Part shown: positions 43,186 through 52,566 of the stretch, piece by piece
Layout of the letters: every line of letters begins with the position of its first letter
How positions within the stretch are numbered: position 1 is the first letter of the stretch
Origin: Sporosarcina ureae DSM 2281
Lineage (GTDB): Bacteria > Bacillota > Bacilli > Bacillales_A > Planococcaceae
DNA length: 64,000 nt
Direction: 5' to 3'
Assembly (NCBI RefSeq): GCF_000425545.1
Contig: NZ_AUDQ01000010.1
Span: 1-64,000, forward strand
The notes under the pieces: generated by a model
The model's database searches: none
Told to the model about the DNA's origin: nothing
What the model saw: the letters and a program-made list of their open reading frames with translations, nothing else
Position numbers and translations under genes: made by a program

Positions 43186-43200
43186 CTTGCTCTCCTCCTC

Positions 43201-44226
43201 TTAATCTTTCATTTTAGGATCTAATGCATCGCGTAGTCCGTCACCTATTAAGTTAAATGCAATCATAAGAACACTGATGACAATGGCTGGGAACAATAGA
43301 ACGTATGGTTGATTCTCCATCACTTTGTATCCGTCATTGATCAATGTACCTAATGAAGCAGCTGGTGGCTGGAGTCCGATTCCGATAAAGCTTAAGAACG
43401 CTTCAAAGAAAATAGCATTTGGAATGGTGAACATCGTATTGATGATGATAATCCCCAGCATGTTCGGCAATAAGTGTTTCGTAATGATTTTTCCATCCTT
43501 GGCGCCTAAAGTACGTGAAGCCAATACGAATTCCTGTGATTTATATTTCAATGTCTGTGCACGTACAATACGCGACATCCCGATCCAACCAGTTATGATG
43601 ATCGCGACAATGATAGCGGCTATCCCGGGGTCCATAATCATAATCATCAAAATAACGACAATTAGCGTAGGAATACCGATTAAAATCTCAACAACCCGTT
43701 GCATGATGTCATCTGTCCGTCCACCAAAGTATCCGGAAATCCCTCCGTATGCAACACCTATAACCATATCAATGGCTGCAGCTACGAATGCAATGAATAG
43801 CGATACACGAGTTCCTTCCCAAAGTCTTGTAAACAAGTCTCGACCCAGTCCATCCGTACCGAACCAATAATATTCATCCACTTTTTTCATTTCATATAAA
43901 TTGACTGTCTTCCCTGCCAGCTTACCATCTCCATCAAAAAGCCCTGTAGCTTCAATGCCAGGAATTTTCGGCGGTAAGTTTGCATGGCGTAAGTTTTGCG
44001 CGTCACCCGCATGTCCATTTAAAAGTGGACCGATGAGTGCCATGAGTATAACTAATAAAAGTATGACCATACTGACAATAGCCGCTTTATTTTTACGTAG
44101 ACCTAACCATGCATCTTGCCAGAAACTTAAACTTGGCTTCTCTATTCGTTCTGCCTGATCCGCGTCGATAGTAATCCGTTCAAAATCTTGTGGGGTTAAT
44201 TTTTCTTGTTCGATTTCATTGCGCAT
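43201..44226 (-). CDS. oppC: Oligopeptide ABC permease OppC
   Basis: A 341-residue permease. N-terminal cytoplasmic segment, then LGLRKNKAAIVSMVILLLVILMALIGP, an extracytoplasmic loop, and the binding-protein-dependent permease core with FGTDGLGRDLFTRLWEGTRVSLFI and the EAA loop ASRTLGAKDGKIITKHLLPNMLG. It forms the channel with OppB. The start touches the oppB stop. Confidence 0.95.
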   Translation of the reverse strand: MRNEIEQEKLTPQDFERITIDADQAERIEKPSLSFWQDAWLGLRKNKAAIVSMVILLLVILMALIGPLLNGHAGDAQNLRHANLPPKIPGIEATGLFDGDGKLAGKTVNLYEMKKVDEYYWFGTDGLGRDLFTRLWEGTRVSLFIAFVAAAIDMVIGVAYGGISGYFGGRTDDIMQRVVEILIGIPTLIVVILMIMIMDPGIAAIIVAIIITGWIGMSRIVRAQTLKYKSQEFVLASRTLGAKDGKIITKHLLPNMLGIIIINTMFTIPNAIFFEAFLSFIGIGLQPPAASLGTLINDGYKVMENQPYVLLFPAIVISVLMIAFNLIGDGLRDALDPKMKD

Positions 44227-45158
44227 TATCCTTTACCTCCAGACACACGGATACGCGGATCGATAACTCCGTATAAAATATCCACTATAAAAATAACCAA
44301 AATGAGGAAAGCAGAGAACAATAATGTCGTACCCATGATTGTGGCATGGTCATTCGTCATGATCGACGAAACGAATTGCTCACCTATTCCTGGAATAGCA
44401 AAAATTTGTTCTACAACGAGTGAACCTGTTACCAAACCAGCTGCGAGTGGTCCGAGAACTGTGATCAAAGGTATTAATGCATTTCGGAAAGCGTGTTTGA
44501 AAGCAATTTCAAAACCATTGGCACCTTTTGCTTTAGCCAAAATAATGTAATCTGAATTCAATACTTCTATCATCTCAGTCCGTATGAAGCGCGCGGATAG
44601 CGCAAGCGGCCCCATAGCGAGTGCAAGCGATGGCAGGACACTAGATTTCCAACCATCATTCCATAAACCGACTGGTAATAGATGCCATTCTGAAGCGATC
44701 CAATACTGTAGCAATGATGCAAATACAAAGGATGGAATGGAAATACCGAGTATCGCTAAAAAGGTGCTTCCGTAATCCCAAAATGTATTATGCTTTAAAG
44801 CGGCAAGCATACCTAGTAGGATTCCGACAATAGTCCCGAAGACCATCGCTTGCGCTCCCAAGATTAAAGAAGGTTTTAATCTCGTAGCCAATAAATCGTT
44901 GACACTTTTGCCTTTAAATACGAAAGATGTTCCCAAATCACCTTTTGCCAGGTTTTTCATATAGATTGCATATTGCACAGGCTTAGGCTTATCGATTCCA
45001 TACTTCTTTTCAACAATCGCTTTCTGTGTATCATTCAATTTGTTGTAAGAAGCGATCGGTGAACCTGGCAAAGTTTGCATGAGGAAAAAAGAGGCCGTTG
45101 CAATTAAAAACAGCGTTATGAACATATATACTATGCGTTTTCCAATATACTTAACCAC
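44226..45158 (-). CDS. oppB: Oligopeptide ABC permease OppB
   Basis: A 310-residue permease with six predicted helices. It begins MVKYIGKRIVYMFITLFLIATASFFLMQTLPGSP and has the EAA loop LAKAKGANGFEIAFKHAFRNALIPLITVLGP. It pairs with OppC. It is preceded by a hairpin terminator in the oppA-oppB gap, probably giving more OppA than membrane subunits. Confidence 0.95.
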   Translation of the reverse strand: MVKYIGKRIVYMFITLFLIATASFFLMQTLPGSPIASYNKLNDTQKAIVEKKYGIDKPKPVQYAIYMKNLAKGDLGTSFVFKGKSVNDLLATRLKPSLILGAQAMVFGTIVGILLGMLAALKHNTFWDYGSTFLAILGISIPSFVFASLLQYWIASEWHLLPVGLWNDGWKSSVLPSLALAMGPLALSARFIRTEMIEVLNSDYIILAKAKGANGFEIAFKHAFRNALIPLITVLGPLAAGLVTGSLVVEQIFAIPGIGEQFVSSIMTNDHATIMGTTLLFSAFLILVIFIVDILYGVIDPRIRVSGGKG

Positions 45159-45257
45159 GGTACGTTACACCTCCAAAAAAGTTTCTTACTTGCTATGCAA
45201 GTAACCACGTGACATTTTTCAACAAGAAATTAAATATTCTAACTATTCACTGTTACT

Positions 45258-45296
45258 AAAAAGAGAGTATATGGATAGTGATCCCATATACTCTCC
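45258..45296 (-). terminator. Intra-operon terminator between oppA and oppB
   Basis: The 12-bp stem GAGAGTATATGG / CCATATACTCTC is followed by TTTTT on the minus strand. Partial read-through would lower oppBCDF relative to oppA. Confidence 0.85.
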
Positions 45297-45328
45297 CCTA
45301 TGAAACTTGAATCCTTACAACATTGCGA

Positions 45329-47065
45329 TTATTTACCTGAGATATATGCCCACTTGTAGCTATAGTCTGCGCCAAACGGATGATCTACTAAGCCTTTAAA
45401 GTGAGGCTTGTGTAAAAAGATCAAACCACGCTGATAAATTGGTGCAATTGCAGCATCCTCATCAAGTAGAATTTTTTCAGCTTTTGCAAATGCTTCATAA
45501 CGCTCTTTAGGTTTAAGAGCTAATTCTCCTTTTGAATCTTCAATCAATTTATCGTACTCAGGGTTAGAGTAAGACATTAAGTTGTTCGTACCATCTGTTA
45601 CGAATAGGTCCAAGAATGAAATCGGATCTTGGAAGTCTGGTCCCCAACCTGAAACTTGAATATCATAATCCTGGTTTCTATCTAAATCCAAACGTACAGA
45701 GAATGGTACTTCTTTTAATGAAATTGTAAGTCCCTCTAGGTTACCTTCTAATTGGGACTTAAAGTACTCGTCCATTTTCTTAGAAAGCTCAGTGTCTCCA
45801 CCAAGAATTTCAAGATCAAGAGATTCAACACCTAGTTCTTCAAGACCTTTTTTCCAGTGATCTTGTGCTTCTTCCACGTTGTACTCCAAGTGGTCACCGC
45901 TCAACTCACGGAAATCTTTTTCGTTTTCATCAAATGTAAAGTTTGTAGGTACTAGGAAGTTTGCAGGTAATGAACCGTTAGCTAATACTACATCAGCCAT
46001 ATCTTCCTTCTCAAATGATTTAGCGATAGCTTTACGGATGTTCTCGTTCGCAAGTGGCGTTTCTTTTCCATCACGCTCTTGGTTAAACTTAAAGTAGAAA
46101 ACTGATGTTTCTGGCTGAATAACAGCTTCTTCATCATCACGATATTGCATAGCTAAGTCGCCAGAAACTCCTGCGCGATCTAACTTGCCATCTTGATATA
46201 GCTTTACAGCAGTCGCAGAATCTTTAACAACGTTTACATGAATTTCATTAAGTTTTACGTTTTCTGCATCCCAGTAATGTTCATTCTTAACATAAGTCCA
46301 GCTATCGCTCGTTCCATCCCAATTAGTTAAAACGAATGGTCCATTTGAAAGAAGGCTATCAGAGTTTGTAGCGTATGCATCTGCCTTAGAAGTTACGAAC
46401 TCTTCTTTAAGCGGATAGAATGTTCCGAATGACATAAGTGACAAGAAATAAGGTACTGGACGTTCAAGTGTTACTTCAAATGTCTTTTCATCTACAGCTT
46501 TAACGCCAAGCTCAGAAACTTTCATTTTTTCTTCAGAGATTGCTGTCGCGTTTTTCACTACACCAGACATCATGAATGGTCCGTAAGGTGAACCCGTCGC
46601 TGGGTCAATTGCACGCTGCCATGCATATACGAAATCATCTGCTGTTACAGGTGTTTCATCAGCCCACATAGCGTCGCGAAGTTTGAATGTATAAGTCAAT
46701 CCATCTTCACTAACTTCTGCTTCTTCAGCAGCCATTGCAGGTTCTGCAATATTTTCTTGGTTTAAACGATATAAACCTTCGTTGATGTTGTTTAATACGT
46801 TGAAGCCTACCTGATCTTCTACGATTGATGAGTCAACAGATGGAATAGCTGCAGATTCAGCTAAGTATAGTACTTGCTCAGCATCTGGCTCCCCTTCTTC
46901 GTCTTTGGCATGCTGTTTTTCTTCTGGTTCTTCAGTTGCCGCATCCTTGTCCTTGTCGTCCCCGTCTGCTGGCTTTTCTTCGTCTTTCGAACCGCCACAT
47001 GCAGCTAAGAACATACTTAGCACTAATGTTAGTGCCATCAATAAAAGCCACTTATTGTTCTTCAA
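45329..47065 (-). CDS. oppA: Oligopeptide-binding lipoprotein OppA
   Basis: A 578-residue peptide-binding lipoprotein (SBP family 5). The signal peptide ends MFLAAC, with lipidated Cys23, followed by a long acidic linker rich in Asp, Glu and Lys. Family motifs: LRDAMWADETPVTADDFVYAWQRAIDP and QDYDIQVSGWGPDFQDPISFLDLF. It captures oligopeptides outside the membrane for OppBCDF. A SigA promoter whose -35 overlaps a perfect cre site lies upstream at 47110-47146, so carbon catabolite control is likely. Confidence 0.95.
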   Translation of the reverse strand: MKNNKWLLLMALTLVLSMFLAACGGSKDEEKPADGDDKDKDAATEEPEEKQHAKDEEGEPDAEQVLYLAESAAIPSVDSSIVEDQVGFNVLNNINEGLYRLNQENIAEPAMAAEEAEVSEDGLTYTFKLRDAMWADETPVTADDFVYAWQRAIDPATGSPYGPFMMSGVVKNATAISEEKMKVSELGVKAVDEKTFEVTLERPVPYFLSLMSFGTFYPLKEEFVTSKADAYATNSDSLLSNGPFVLTNWDGTSDSWTYVKNEHYWDAENVKLNEIHVNVVKDSATAVKLYQDGKLDRAGVSGDLAMQYRDDEEAVIQPETSVFYFKFNQERDGKETPLANENIRKAIAKSFEKEDMADVVLANGSLPANFLVPTNFTFDENEKDFRELSGDHLEYNVEEAQDHWKKGLEELGVESLDLEILGGDTELSKKMDEYFKSQLEGNLEGLTISLKEVPFSVRLDLDRNQDYDIQVSGWGPDFQDPISFLDLFVTDGTNNLMSYSNPEYDKLIEDSKGELALKPKERYEAFAKAEKILLDEDAAIAPIYQRGLIFLHKPHFKGLVDHPFGADYSYKWAYISGK

Positions 47066-47109
47066 ATTGTTGACCTCCCCTTTGGTGTTTTTGAAGTACT
47101 AGCTTTTTA

Positions 47110-47138
47110 ATTATACAAGAAAAACTTATAAATGTAAA
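47110..47138 (-). promoter_or_regulatory. oppA promoter
   Basis: On the minus strand, TTTACA (47133-47138), a 17-nt spacer and perfect TATAAT (47110-47115), about 45 nt before the oppA ATG. Confidence 0.8.
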
Positions 47139-47146
47139 CGCTAACA
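47133..47146. promoter_or_regulatory. cre site (CcpA) over the oppA -35
   Basis: TGTAAACGCTAACA matches the cre consensus TGWAANCGNTNWCA at every defined position. Because it covers the -35, CcpA bound here should block RNA polymerase and repress the operon when preferred sugars are present. Confidence 0.8.
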
Positions 47147-47255
47147 ATATTATTATCTTAATTTTAAACTATTATAGAAGATTCTACACATTCTGACTCG
47201 TATATTGTATGATAGACAGTAGTTCCAAACTTTATATATGAAAAGAAGGATTTCT

Positions 47256-47600
47256 ATGAAACGTAATATTATTGTATTTCTCATATCTCAATTGATAATT
47301 GTTATTTCTGTCTATTCAGTATACGGTAAAATCTCACTACTCGGCTATATTAATGCTTCCTTTTTCGTTAGTGGGTTCCTGCTATTTATTGGTGGGGTTG
47401 TGTTTGTAGTCCGAACTGGCTTTTTTGACTTTTTTATGAAGAGTTCGCGCAAAGTATTTGCTAGAAAAGGTCAAAGAGAGGCAATCGAATCAATGCGTGC
47501 ACCATCCGAAGTACTGTCGGCGAGCCCCGCTTGGGTGTTTCTTGCAGGGATGCCAACCTTCATTTTAATGTTGGTGGCGCTTGTTTTATACTATCTGTAA
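47256..47600 (+). CDS. DUF3899 membrane protein
   Basis: A 114-residue protein with three predicted helices and the conserved GGVVFVVRTGFFDFF segment of DUF3899. Function unknown. ATG at 47256 has AGAAGG 6 nt upstream; an earlier ATG at 47238 overlaps that site. Divergent from oppA, convergent with the YusW-like gene. Confidence 0.8.
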   Translation: MKRNIIVFLISQLIIVISVYSVYGKISLLGYINASFFVSGFLLFIGGVVFVVRTGFFDFFMKSSRKVFARKGQREAIESMRAPSEVLSASPAWVFLAGMPTFILMLVALVLYYL

Positions 47601-47642
47601 AAAATCTCGGCACTTCCTTTAAAGGAAATGCCGAGATTTTTA
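47599..47642. terminator. Bidirectional terminator
   Basis: The stem AAAAATCTCGGCA / TGCCGAGATTTTT, with an inner TTCC/GGAA pairing, between convergent genes. Confidence 0.9.
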
Positions 47643-47708
47643 GTTTACTGATATAGTTTATTCCAAGGATACTGAGTCTTTCCATCTTCCATCTTTGATA
47701 TGTCGTAA

Positions 47709-48266
47709 TTATTTACGATCTTCTACCTCAAGCTTACTACCGTCATTGAATTTGATTTCCACTTCGAATTTTTCATAATCCGCTTGAAGATTAAAAGCTT
47801 TTAGTATGCGATCAATTGCTTCTTGTTGTGAACTGTCTTTTGTCACATCTAGATTTTCCACTTTTGAATAGACATCATCAAATGCTTCCTGACCTTTCAA
47901 ATAGATTTCATTTAGTTCATCTTCTACTTTGGCTTTAATTGGTTCATTTTGATCTTGTTCAATTTCCGCTTCATACTCTTTGTCTTTCCCGTATGAAACA
48001 TCTAATTCGATTTCTTTAAATGAAAGCTTATCCATTTCAGCTTGCATATCTCCTGTCGTAGAGTCAGTCGAGGAATCTGTAGTAGTATCCGGTACAGCTT
48101 CATCAGTATTTTGATTCGTACCATCAGTAGCCGGCTCTAGCGGTTGCTCCGCCGGTGGATTAACTGCATTAGAATTTTCTTTTGTTTTATCATCTGTCGC
48201 ATTCGTTCCACATCCGGCCAATGCTAGCGCTATGACTGATGCTCCTGTTATTACTAAACGTTTCAT
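47709..48266 (-). CDS. YusW-like lipoprotein
   Basis: A 185-residue lipoprotein. The signal peptide ends LALAGC (Cys19), then comes a Thr/Asp/Ser-rich linker (about 20-75), then a YusW-like domain containing FKEIELDVSYGKDKEYEAEI and KAFNLQADYEKFEVEIKFNDGSKLEV. Anchored outside the cell membrane. Function unknown. A clear AGGAGG-like site precedes the ATG. Confidence 0.82.
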   Translation of the reverse strand: MKRLVITGASVIALALAGCGTNATDDKTKENSNAVNPPAEQPLEPATDGTNQNTDEAVPDTTTDSSTDSTTGDMQAEMDKLSFKEIELDVSYGKDKEYEAEIEQDQNEPIKAKVEDELNEIYLKGQEAFDDVYSKVENLDVTKDSSQQEAIDRILKAFNLQADYEKFEVEIKFNDGSKLEVEDRK

Positions 48267-48382
48267 AAAAACATTCCTCCCAATAGACGTTATTACTTTT
48301 AATGGTTCCCTGTTTTGCTACTTTCTAAACGGTTAATTTCATTTAATGAAGGGTATGTTGGTAAGTAAAGGAGTGAAATCAA

Positions 48383-49276
48383 ATGAACAATCAGAATCCA
48401 ATAACGGCTATCGAAGCAATTGATTCAATTGAATCAACGTTCCATACAGAAAACAATTTACGACGTGCGCATTCGACCGGAGTCGCATTTGATGCAATTT
48501 TCCAACCATCCGGGGCGGCTGTTCCATGGACAACTGCCGCTCATCTACAGAAAACGGAAGTTCCTGCTGTTGTACGGTTTTCTCACAGTTCTACAAACCC
48601 AAATCCAAATGAACGGTTGAGCCCAGTTAAAGGTATGGCCGTGCGCTTTCAATTACCTAATAATACATACACAAATTTGACAATGGTCAATGTACCGATA
48701 TTCATCAGTAAAACTCCAGAAGCCTTTATTCGTCTGATACAGGCATTCGATTCAAACAGTACGTGGTCACAACGAATAGATGCACTTATGCATAATACAG
48801 AGTACAAAACATTTGGTACCATTTTGAAAGAACTGAAACCGTTTCGTAATTTTGAGTCCCTTCATTACTATTCTATCCATGCTTATTTTTTGAAGAACGC
48901 TGATCTAGAGAGGCAAGCTGTTCGATTTGAATGGCAACCTCTTACACAAAATGATGATGCTACTAGCAATTCTATGGAAAACGAACTCATTCATAAAGTC
49001 CAACAAGGACCTCCTGTACGTTTTCGCTTACTTATGCAATTAGCTGAACGAGGGGATGCAACCGCTGATCCTACCATCGCCTGGCCTGATGATCGAAAGT
49101 TAATTGAAGCAGGAATCCTTACATTGCACTCACTTCGTACAGATAACGCAGAGTCCATTGTGTTTGATCCAACAGTTACTATAAAAGGTATAGAATGCAG
49201 TGACGACCCCGTATTACACTTTCGTTCGGCCGCGTACAATGAATCCGCCAAGCGACGCGGTGTTATTAAAGCTTAG
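48383..49276 (+). CDS. Small catalase-family haem peroxidase
   Basis: A 297-residue protein with only the core beta-barrel of the catalase fold, much shorter than the 480-plus residues of true catalases. Distal-side His is in RRAHSTGVAF, VVRFSHSS and GMAVRFQLPNN follow, and the presumed axial Tyr is in FRSAAYNESAKRRG near the C-terminus. Proteins of this class act as peroxidases on organic or lipid peroxides rather than as fast catalases. No signal peptide. Monocistronic. Confidence 0.88.
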   Translation: MNNQNPITAIEAIDSIESTFHTENNLRRAHSTGVAFDAIFQPSGAAVPWTTAAHLQKTEVPAVVRFSHSSTNPNPNERLSPVKGMAVRFQLPNNTYTNLTMVNVPIFISKTPEAFIRLIQAFDSNSTWSQRIDALMHNTEYKTFGTILKELKPFRNFESLHYYSIHAYFLKNADLERQAVRFEWQPLTQNDDATSNSMENELIHKVQQGPPVRFRLLMQLAERGDATADPTIAWPDDRKLIEAGILTLHSLRTDNAESIVFDPTVTIKGIECSDDPVLHFRSAAYNESAKRRGVIKA

Positions 49277-49594
49277 TAATAAATTACCAGATTAACATCA
49301 TACGAACAACAACAATATAGTCTTATTATTACTATTTTCACTAAATAAATTACATTATTAAGGGGGACTTGTTTTTGTTTTTTTCCTAGAAAGACTATAA
49401 TTATTTAGAAAATCAAGCACTTACTCTGTTACTATCACCAAGTCATCATAAACTTGATTTTTTCATTATGTTTTTGTTAAACTGATAAGGTGTCAATTCA
49501 AAGGACGAGCCAATTTCACCATCCTATATTATTAAGAACGTGCTAGCTAAGCTGGCAGAAGGGGTTGACTACTTACTACAAGGAGCTGATGTGT
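49277..49594. other. Non-coding interval
   Basis: AT-rich gap between the mini-catalase and the NCS1 permease. It contains a possible catalase-gene terminator (AAAATCAAG at 49409 and CTTGATTTTTT at 49453, with a long loop). No gene is supported. Confidence 0.4.
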
Positions 49595-51001
49595 ATGACA
49601 ACGGAAGAAGAAAAAGTACTGAGTACTATGGAAGATGATGAAATAGAAAAGGATTACTCCTTAGATCGTGTACCTTTAGAAGACCGTAATAAAAGTTGGC
49701 TGAGCATTACGAATATCACATTCGGAATCGCAACTGCCATCTTTTATTTCCAAATGGGTAGCGTCATGGCTTTGCAATTCGGTGCACCAAACGCTATCGT
49801 ATCGGCTATTTACGCCATCATAGTAGCTGGTTTGCTTGGTACCGTAATTGCGTACTTATCCGCAAAATCAGGCATGAACGTTAACCTTTTATCACGGAGT
49901 GGCGGATTTGGCTATATTGGCTCATCGCTAACTTCATTGATATACGCCTCAAACTTCATTATGTATTGCGCGTTTGAAGGGTTAATTCTCGTATCTGCAG
50001 TTCATTATTTTACGCCTGACTTTCCTAAGTGGATTTTGATTGTTATTTTCGGGACTCTTGTTATTCCACTGAACTGGTTCGGAATCGAGCAGCTGGACAA
50101 ACTTCAAAAATGGTCCATGCCAGTATTTATGATATTCCTAGTTGCAGCCATTGTCGTATCGTTCATTAAACCGGCTGTTTATACAGGATCTGTCTTCTCT
50201 TATATGCCCGAAGGTGTTCAGTTTGGAGGAACGGCATTATTGTTCTGTATCGGGATGCATAATGGAATTATGGGACTGACCGCTCTACTCGCTTCAGACT
50301 ATGCTCGTTTCCTAAAACCATCTGATCGAAAGTTCGGTTCAATTGCAATCGGTTTCATTCCGCAGATTTTCTGTTATGGAGTAATGGGCGGACTTGGTAT
50401 TTGGTTCGGTGTTCGATTCTTGGAAAAAGATCCAGGCGTATACATCGTCCTATTGCTGGGAATCGGTGGCGCATTGTTTACAATGCTGACGCAGTTACGA
50501 ATTAACGTAACCAATATTTACAGTAGTTCCCTATCGCTTTCGAATTTCTTTGAGAATGTGTTCCGATTCACGCCTGGCCGCAGGTTCTGGGTAGTAATCT
50601 CAGCTACAAGTGCGATCTTACTGATGCTCGGTGGAATTGTGGATCATCTAGATACTGTCATGACATTCCAAGGTGTGTTTCTATTTTCGTGGGCTGCCAT
50701 TCTTGTGACGGATGCATTGGTTGTCAAAAAGTGGCTGAAGATAGGGCCAACTTATTACGTTTCAAGACAAGAATATTTGTATAAATGGAATCCTGTCGGT
50801 GTCGCTTCATTACTGATAGCCAGTGCATTTGGTGCCATCGCGGCATCTGGTTATCTGGGCGTATTCCTACAATCCACAGCCGCATTTGTCGCTTCCATAC
50901 TAGCCGCGATATTGACAGTAGTAATCGCTATATATACTAAAGGTAAATATTACTTAGTACGCGAACCAAATGATATTACAGCGGATGATAAATTAGGGTA
51001 A
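49595..51001 (+). CDS. NCS1-family purine/cytosine permease-like transporter
   Basis: A 468-residue 12-helix transporter resembling cytosine/purine permeases (LDRVPLEDRNKSWLSITNITFGIATAIFYFQMGSVMALQFGA; CIGMHNGIMGLTALLASDYARFLKP; TQLRINVTNIYSSSLSLSNFFE). Likely substrate a nucleobase, hydantoin or related compound. ATG at 49595 has AAGGAG 9 nt upstream, so the 10-residue longer frame is not used. It has no catabolic gene neighbours. Confidence 0.9.
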   Translation: MTTEEEKVLSTMEDDEIEKDYSLDRVPLEDRNKSWLSITNITFGIATAIFYFQMGSVMALQFGAPNAIVSAIYAIIVAGLLGTVIAYLSAKSGMNVNLLSRSGGFGYIGSSLTSLIYASNFIMYCAFEGLILVSAVHYFTPDFPKWILIVIFGTLVIPLNWFGIEQLDKLQKWSMPVFMIFLVAAIVVSFIKPAVYTGSVFSYMPEGVQFGGTALLFCIGMHNGIMGLTALLASDYARFLKPSDRKFGSIAIGFIPQIFCYGVMGGLGIWFGVRFLEKDPGVYIVLLLGIGGALFTMLTQLRINVTNIYSSSLSLSNFFENVFRFTPGRRFWVVISATSAILLMLGGIVDHLDTVMTFQGVFLFSWAAILVTDALVVKKWLKIGPTYYVSRQEYLYKWNPVGVASLLIASAFGAIAASGYLGVFLQSTAAFVASILAAILTVVIAIYTKGKYYLVREPNDITADDKLG

Positions 51002-51015
51002 TAATGAGTTACTCT

Positions 51016-51052
51016 TAAAAACAGGACTTCTGAACAGAAGTCCTGTTTTTAT
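51016..51052 (+). terminator. NCS1 permease terminator
   Basis: The stem AAAAACAGGACTTCTG / CAGAAGTCCTGTTTTT with a tight loop, just after the stop. Confidence 0.92.
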
Positions 51053-51167
51053 TTCAGGTTAATAAAACAACATAACAGTTATACGCAAAGAGAAATGGAC
51101 TATGCTAGCGCTGCTGGTAAGCAAGAGCGTGTAGCTATAGAAACTAGTAATTTTTCTAAAGGTGACA

Positions 51168-51203
51168 TAAAGAAAAGCCGTCTCGTTAAGGAGACGGCTT
51201 TAT
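51168..51203 (-). terminator. Flavin reductase gene terminator
   Basis: The stem AAAGCCGTCTC / GAGACGGCTTT, with T-rich sequence on the minus-strand side. Confidence 0.85.
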
Positions 51204-51226
51204 ATATAGGCCTATATGCTTCAAAT

Positions 51227-51739
51227 TTACGCTTTGTCATCTTGTTGGTAGAAAACAGGTGGCACAGACCCAAACACTCTACGGTGATACAACATAGGGT
51301 CTTTATTTTTCTCCACTTGCAGATCTACTACTTCACCAATAATGATCGTGTGATCTCCTGCTTCAATCGTTTGGAACGTCTTACACTCAAACACACCAAA
51401 TGCATCTTCAATAATTGGTACGCCATTATCCGACATTTCCCATTCACATGTAGAGAAACGATCTTCTACACGGCTCGCGAATGTATTACAAAGCTCTTTT
51501 TGATCTCCTGCAAGTACGTGTACAGCAAATTTACCGCCTTCCGTGAATGCTTTAATAGAAGAAACTCTATGATCAATAGACCATAAAAGAAGCATTGGAT
51601 CCAAGGATACAGAGGCGAACGAGTTTACTGTCAGTCCAACTGGTGTGCCATCTTCAGTTACTGCAGTAACGACTGTTACACCAGTTGGATAATTCCCCAT
51701 AATTTCTTTGAACAAATTTTGTTGTTCTTCTTTTTTCAT
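51227..51739 (-). CDS. Flavin reductase-family protein (DIM6/NTAB)
   Basis: A 170-residue FMN-binding split-barrel protein. Motifs: NYPTGVTVVTAVTEDGTPVGLTVNSFASVSLDPMLLLWSIDHRV and GDHTIIIGEVVDLQVEKNKDPMLYHRR. Members reduce FMN or FAD with NAD(P)H, usually for a partner monooxygenase such as HpaB. No monooxygenase partner is encoded in the window, so the physiological role is open. Confidence 0.9.
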   Translation of the reverse strand: MKKEEQQNLFKEIMGNYPTGVTVVTAVTEDGTPVGLTVNSFASVSLDPMLLLWSIDHRVSSIKAFTEGGKFAVHVLAGDQKELCNTFASRVEDRFSTCEWEMSDNGVPIIEDAFGVFECKTFQTIEAGDHTIIIGEVVDLQVEKNKDPMLYHRRVFGSVPPVFYQQDDKA

Positions 51740-52034
51740 GAAATATTCTCTCCTTTATAAATAAGCCCATTTGAGTAACAGATCTAGTCCATCACTATGT
51801 GAGTTAGGCATGTCTATATCCATCATAGCACTTTCAACACCATTCTTCAGTTTTCTCCTCTTGTTATATAGTTTTCTTATAGTTTATGTACCTTTACAAC
51901 TGTTTGCTATCTCTCTCGCTAATTTTGTTATCAGTACTAAAGAATCACTTCTAGTTTTATATGTTTACAAAATATAAATAGGGATATTATTAGTATATGA
52001 ACGATTATCAAACATCTAGAGGAGGATATTTATA

Positions 52035-52337
52035 ATGGATTTAAATAAGCTAAAGAAAAATAATTTATTAAAAGTGGGAGCAGCTGCAATTCTTTCTGTT
52101 GGTGTCCTTAGCGCTTGTGGAGACGATGATCCAGTTATCGATGAGAATGACGATGTTGAAGTAGATCAACCAGCAGATGTTACTCCAAATGAAGATGTAG
52201 ATGTGAATGAACCAGCAGATGATACTACTAACGACGACGTAGATGTGGATGAGCCAGCAGATGATACTACAAACGACGACGTAGATGTAGATGAGCCAGA
52301 AGTAGATATGGAACAAGATGCTGAAGAGAAAAACTAA
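52035..52337 (+). CDS. Small acidic repeat lipoprotein
   Basis: A 100-residue lipoprotein. The signal peptide ends VGVLSAC (Cys28). The mature part is extremely acidic and built from three 14-residue repeats of the type PADDTTNDDVDVDE, ending EQDAEEKN. Probably an unstructured, negatively charged surface tether. GAGGAGG precedes the ATG. It is upstream of the dehydrogenase pair, but a terminator lies between, so it need not be co-transcribed. No family recognised. Confidence 0.7.
   Translation: MDLNKLKKNNLLKVGAAAILSVGVLSACGDDDPVIDENDDVEVDQPADVTPNEDVDVNEPADDTTNDDVDVDEPADDTTNDDVDVDEPEVDMEQDAEEKN
52170..52295 (+). repeat. Three tandem 42-bp repeats in a lipoprotein gene
   Basis: Units at 52170-52211, 52212-52253 and 52254-52295. 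The last two differ at only two positions; the first is more diverged. Each encodes 14 residues. Confidence 0.9.
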
Positions 52338-52365
52338 TTAAAATAAATCAATAGTAAAAACGTGA

Positions 52366-52405
52366 AGCCCCTGAAATCGCTTAAGTAATTTCAGGGGCTT
52401 TTTAT
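52366..52405 (+). terminator. Lipoprotein gene terminator
   Basis: The stem AGCCCCTGAAAT / ATTTCAGGGGCT is followed by TTTTTATT. Confidence 0.9.
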
Positions 52406-52566
52406 TCCACAATATTTATTCGGAATATTCAATTATTTAATGAACTACATTATTTCAATCTACAAAAACTCTTTATTATGTATAAACTCTACACATTCAA
52501 CACAATATGATACGTAGTAGTGCATTGGTAAAATTTGAAAGTCGTATGTACAAGGAGGAGAACAAA

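Noticed and set aside
51771-51977. 68-residue hydrophobic frame between the flavin reductase and lipoprotein genes
   Set aside because: TTG start without a ribosome site, in an AT-rich divergent promoter region; hydrophobicity follows from T-rich codons.
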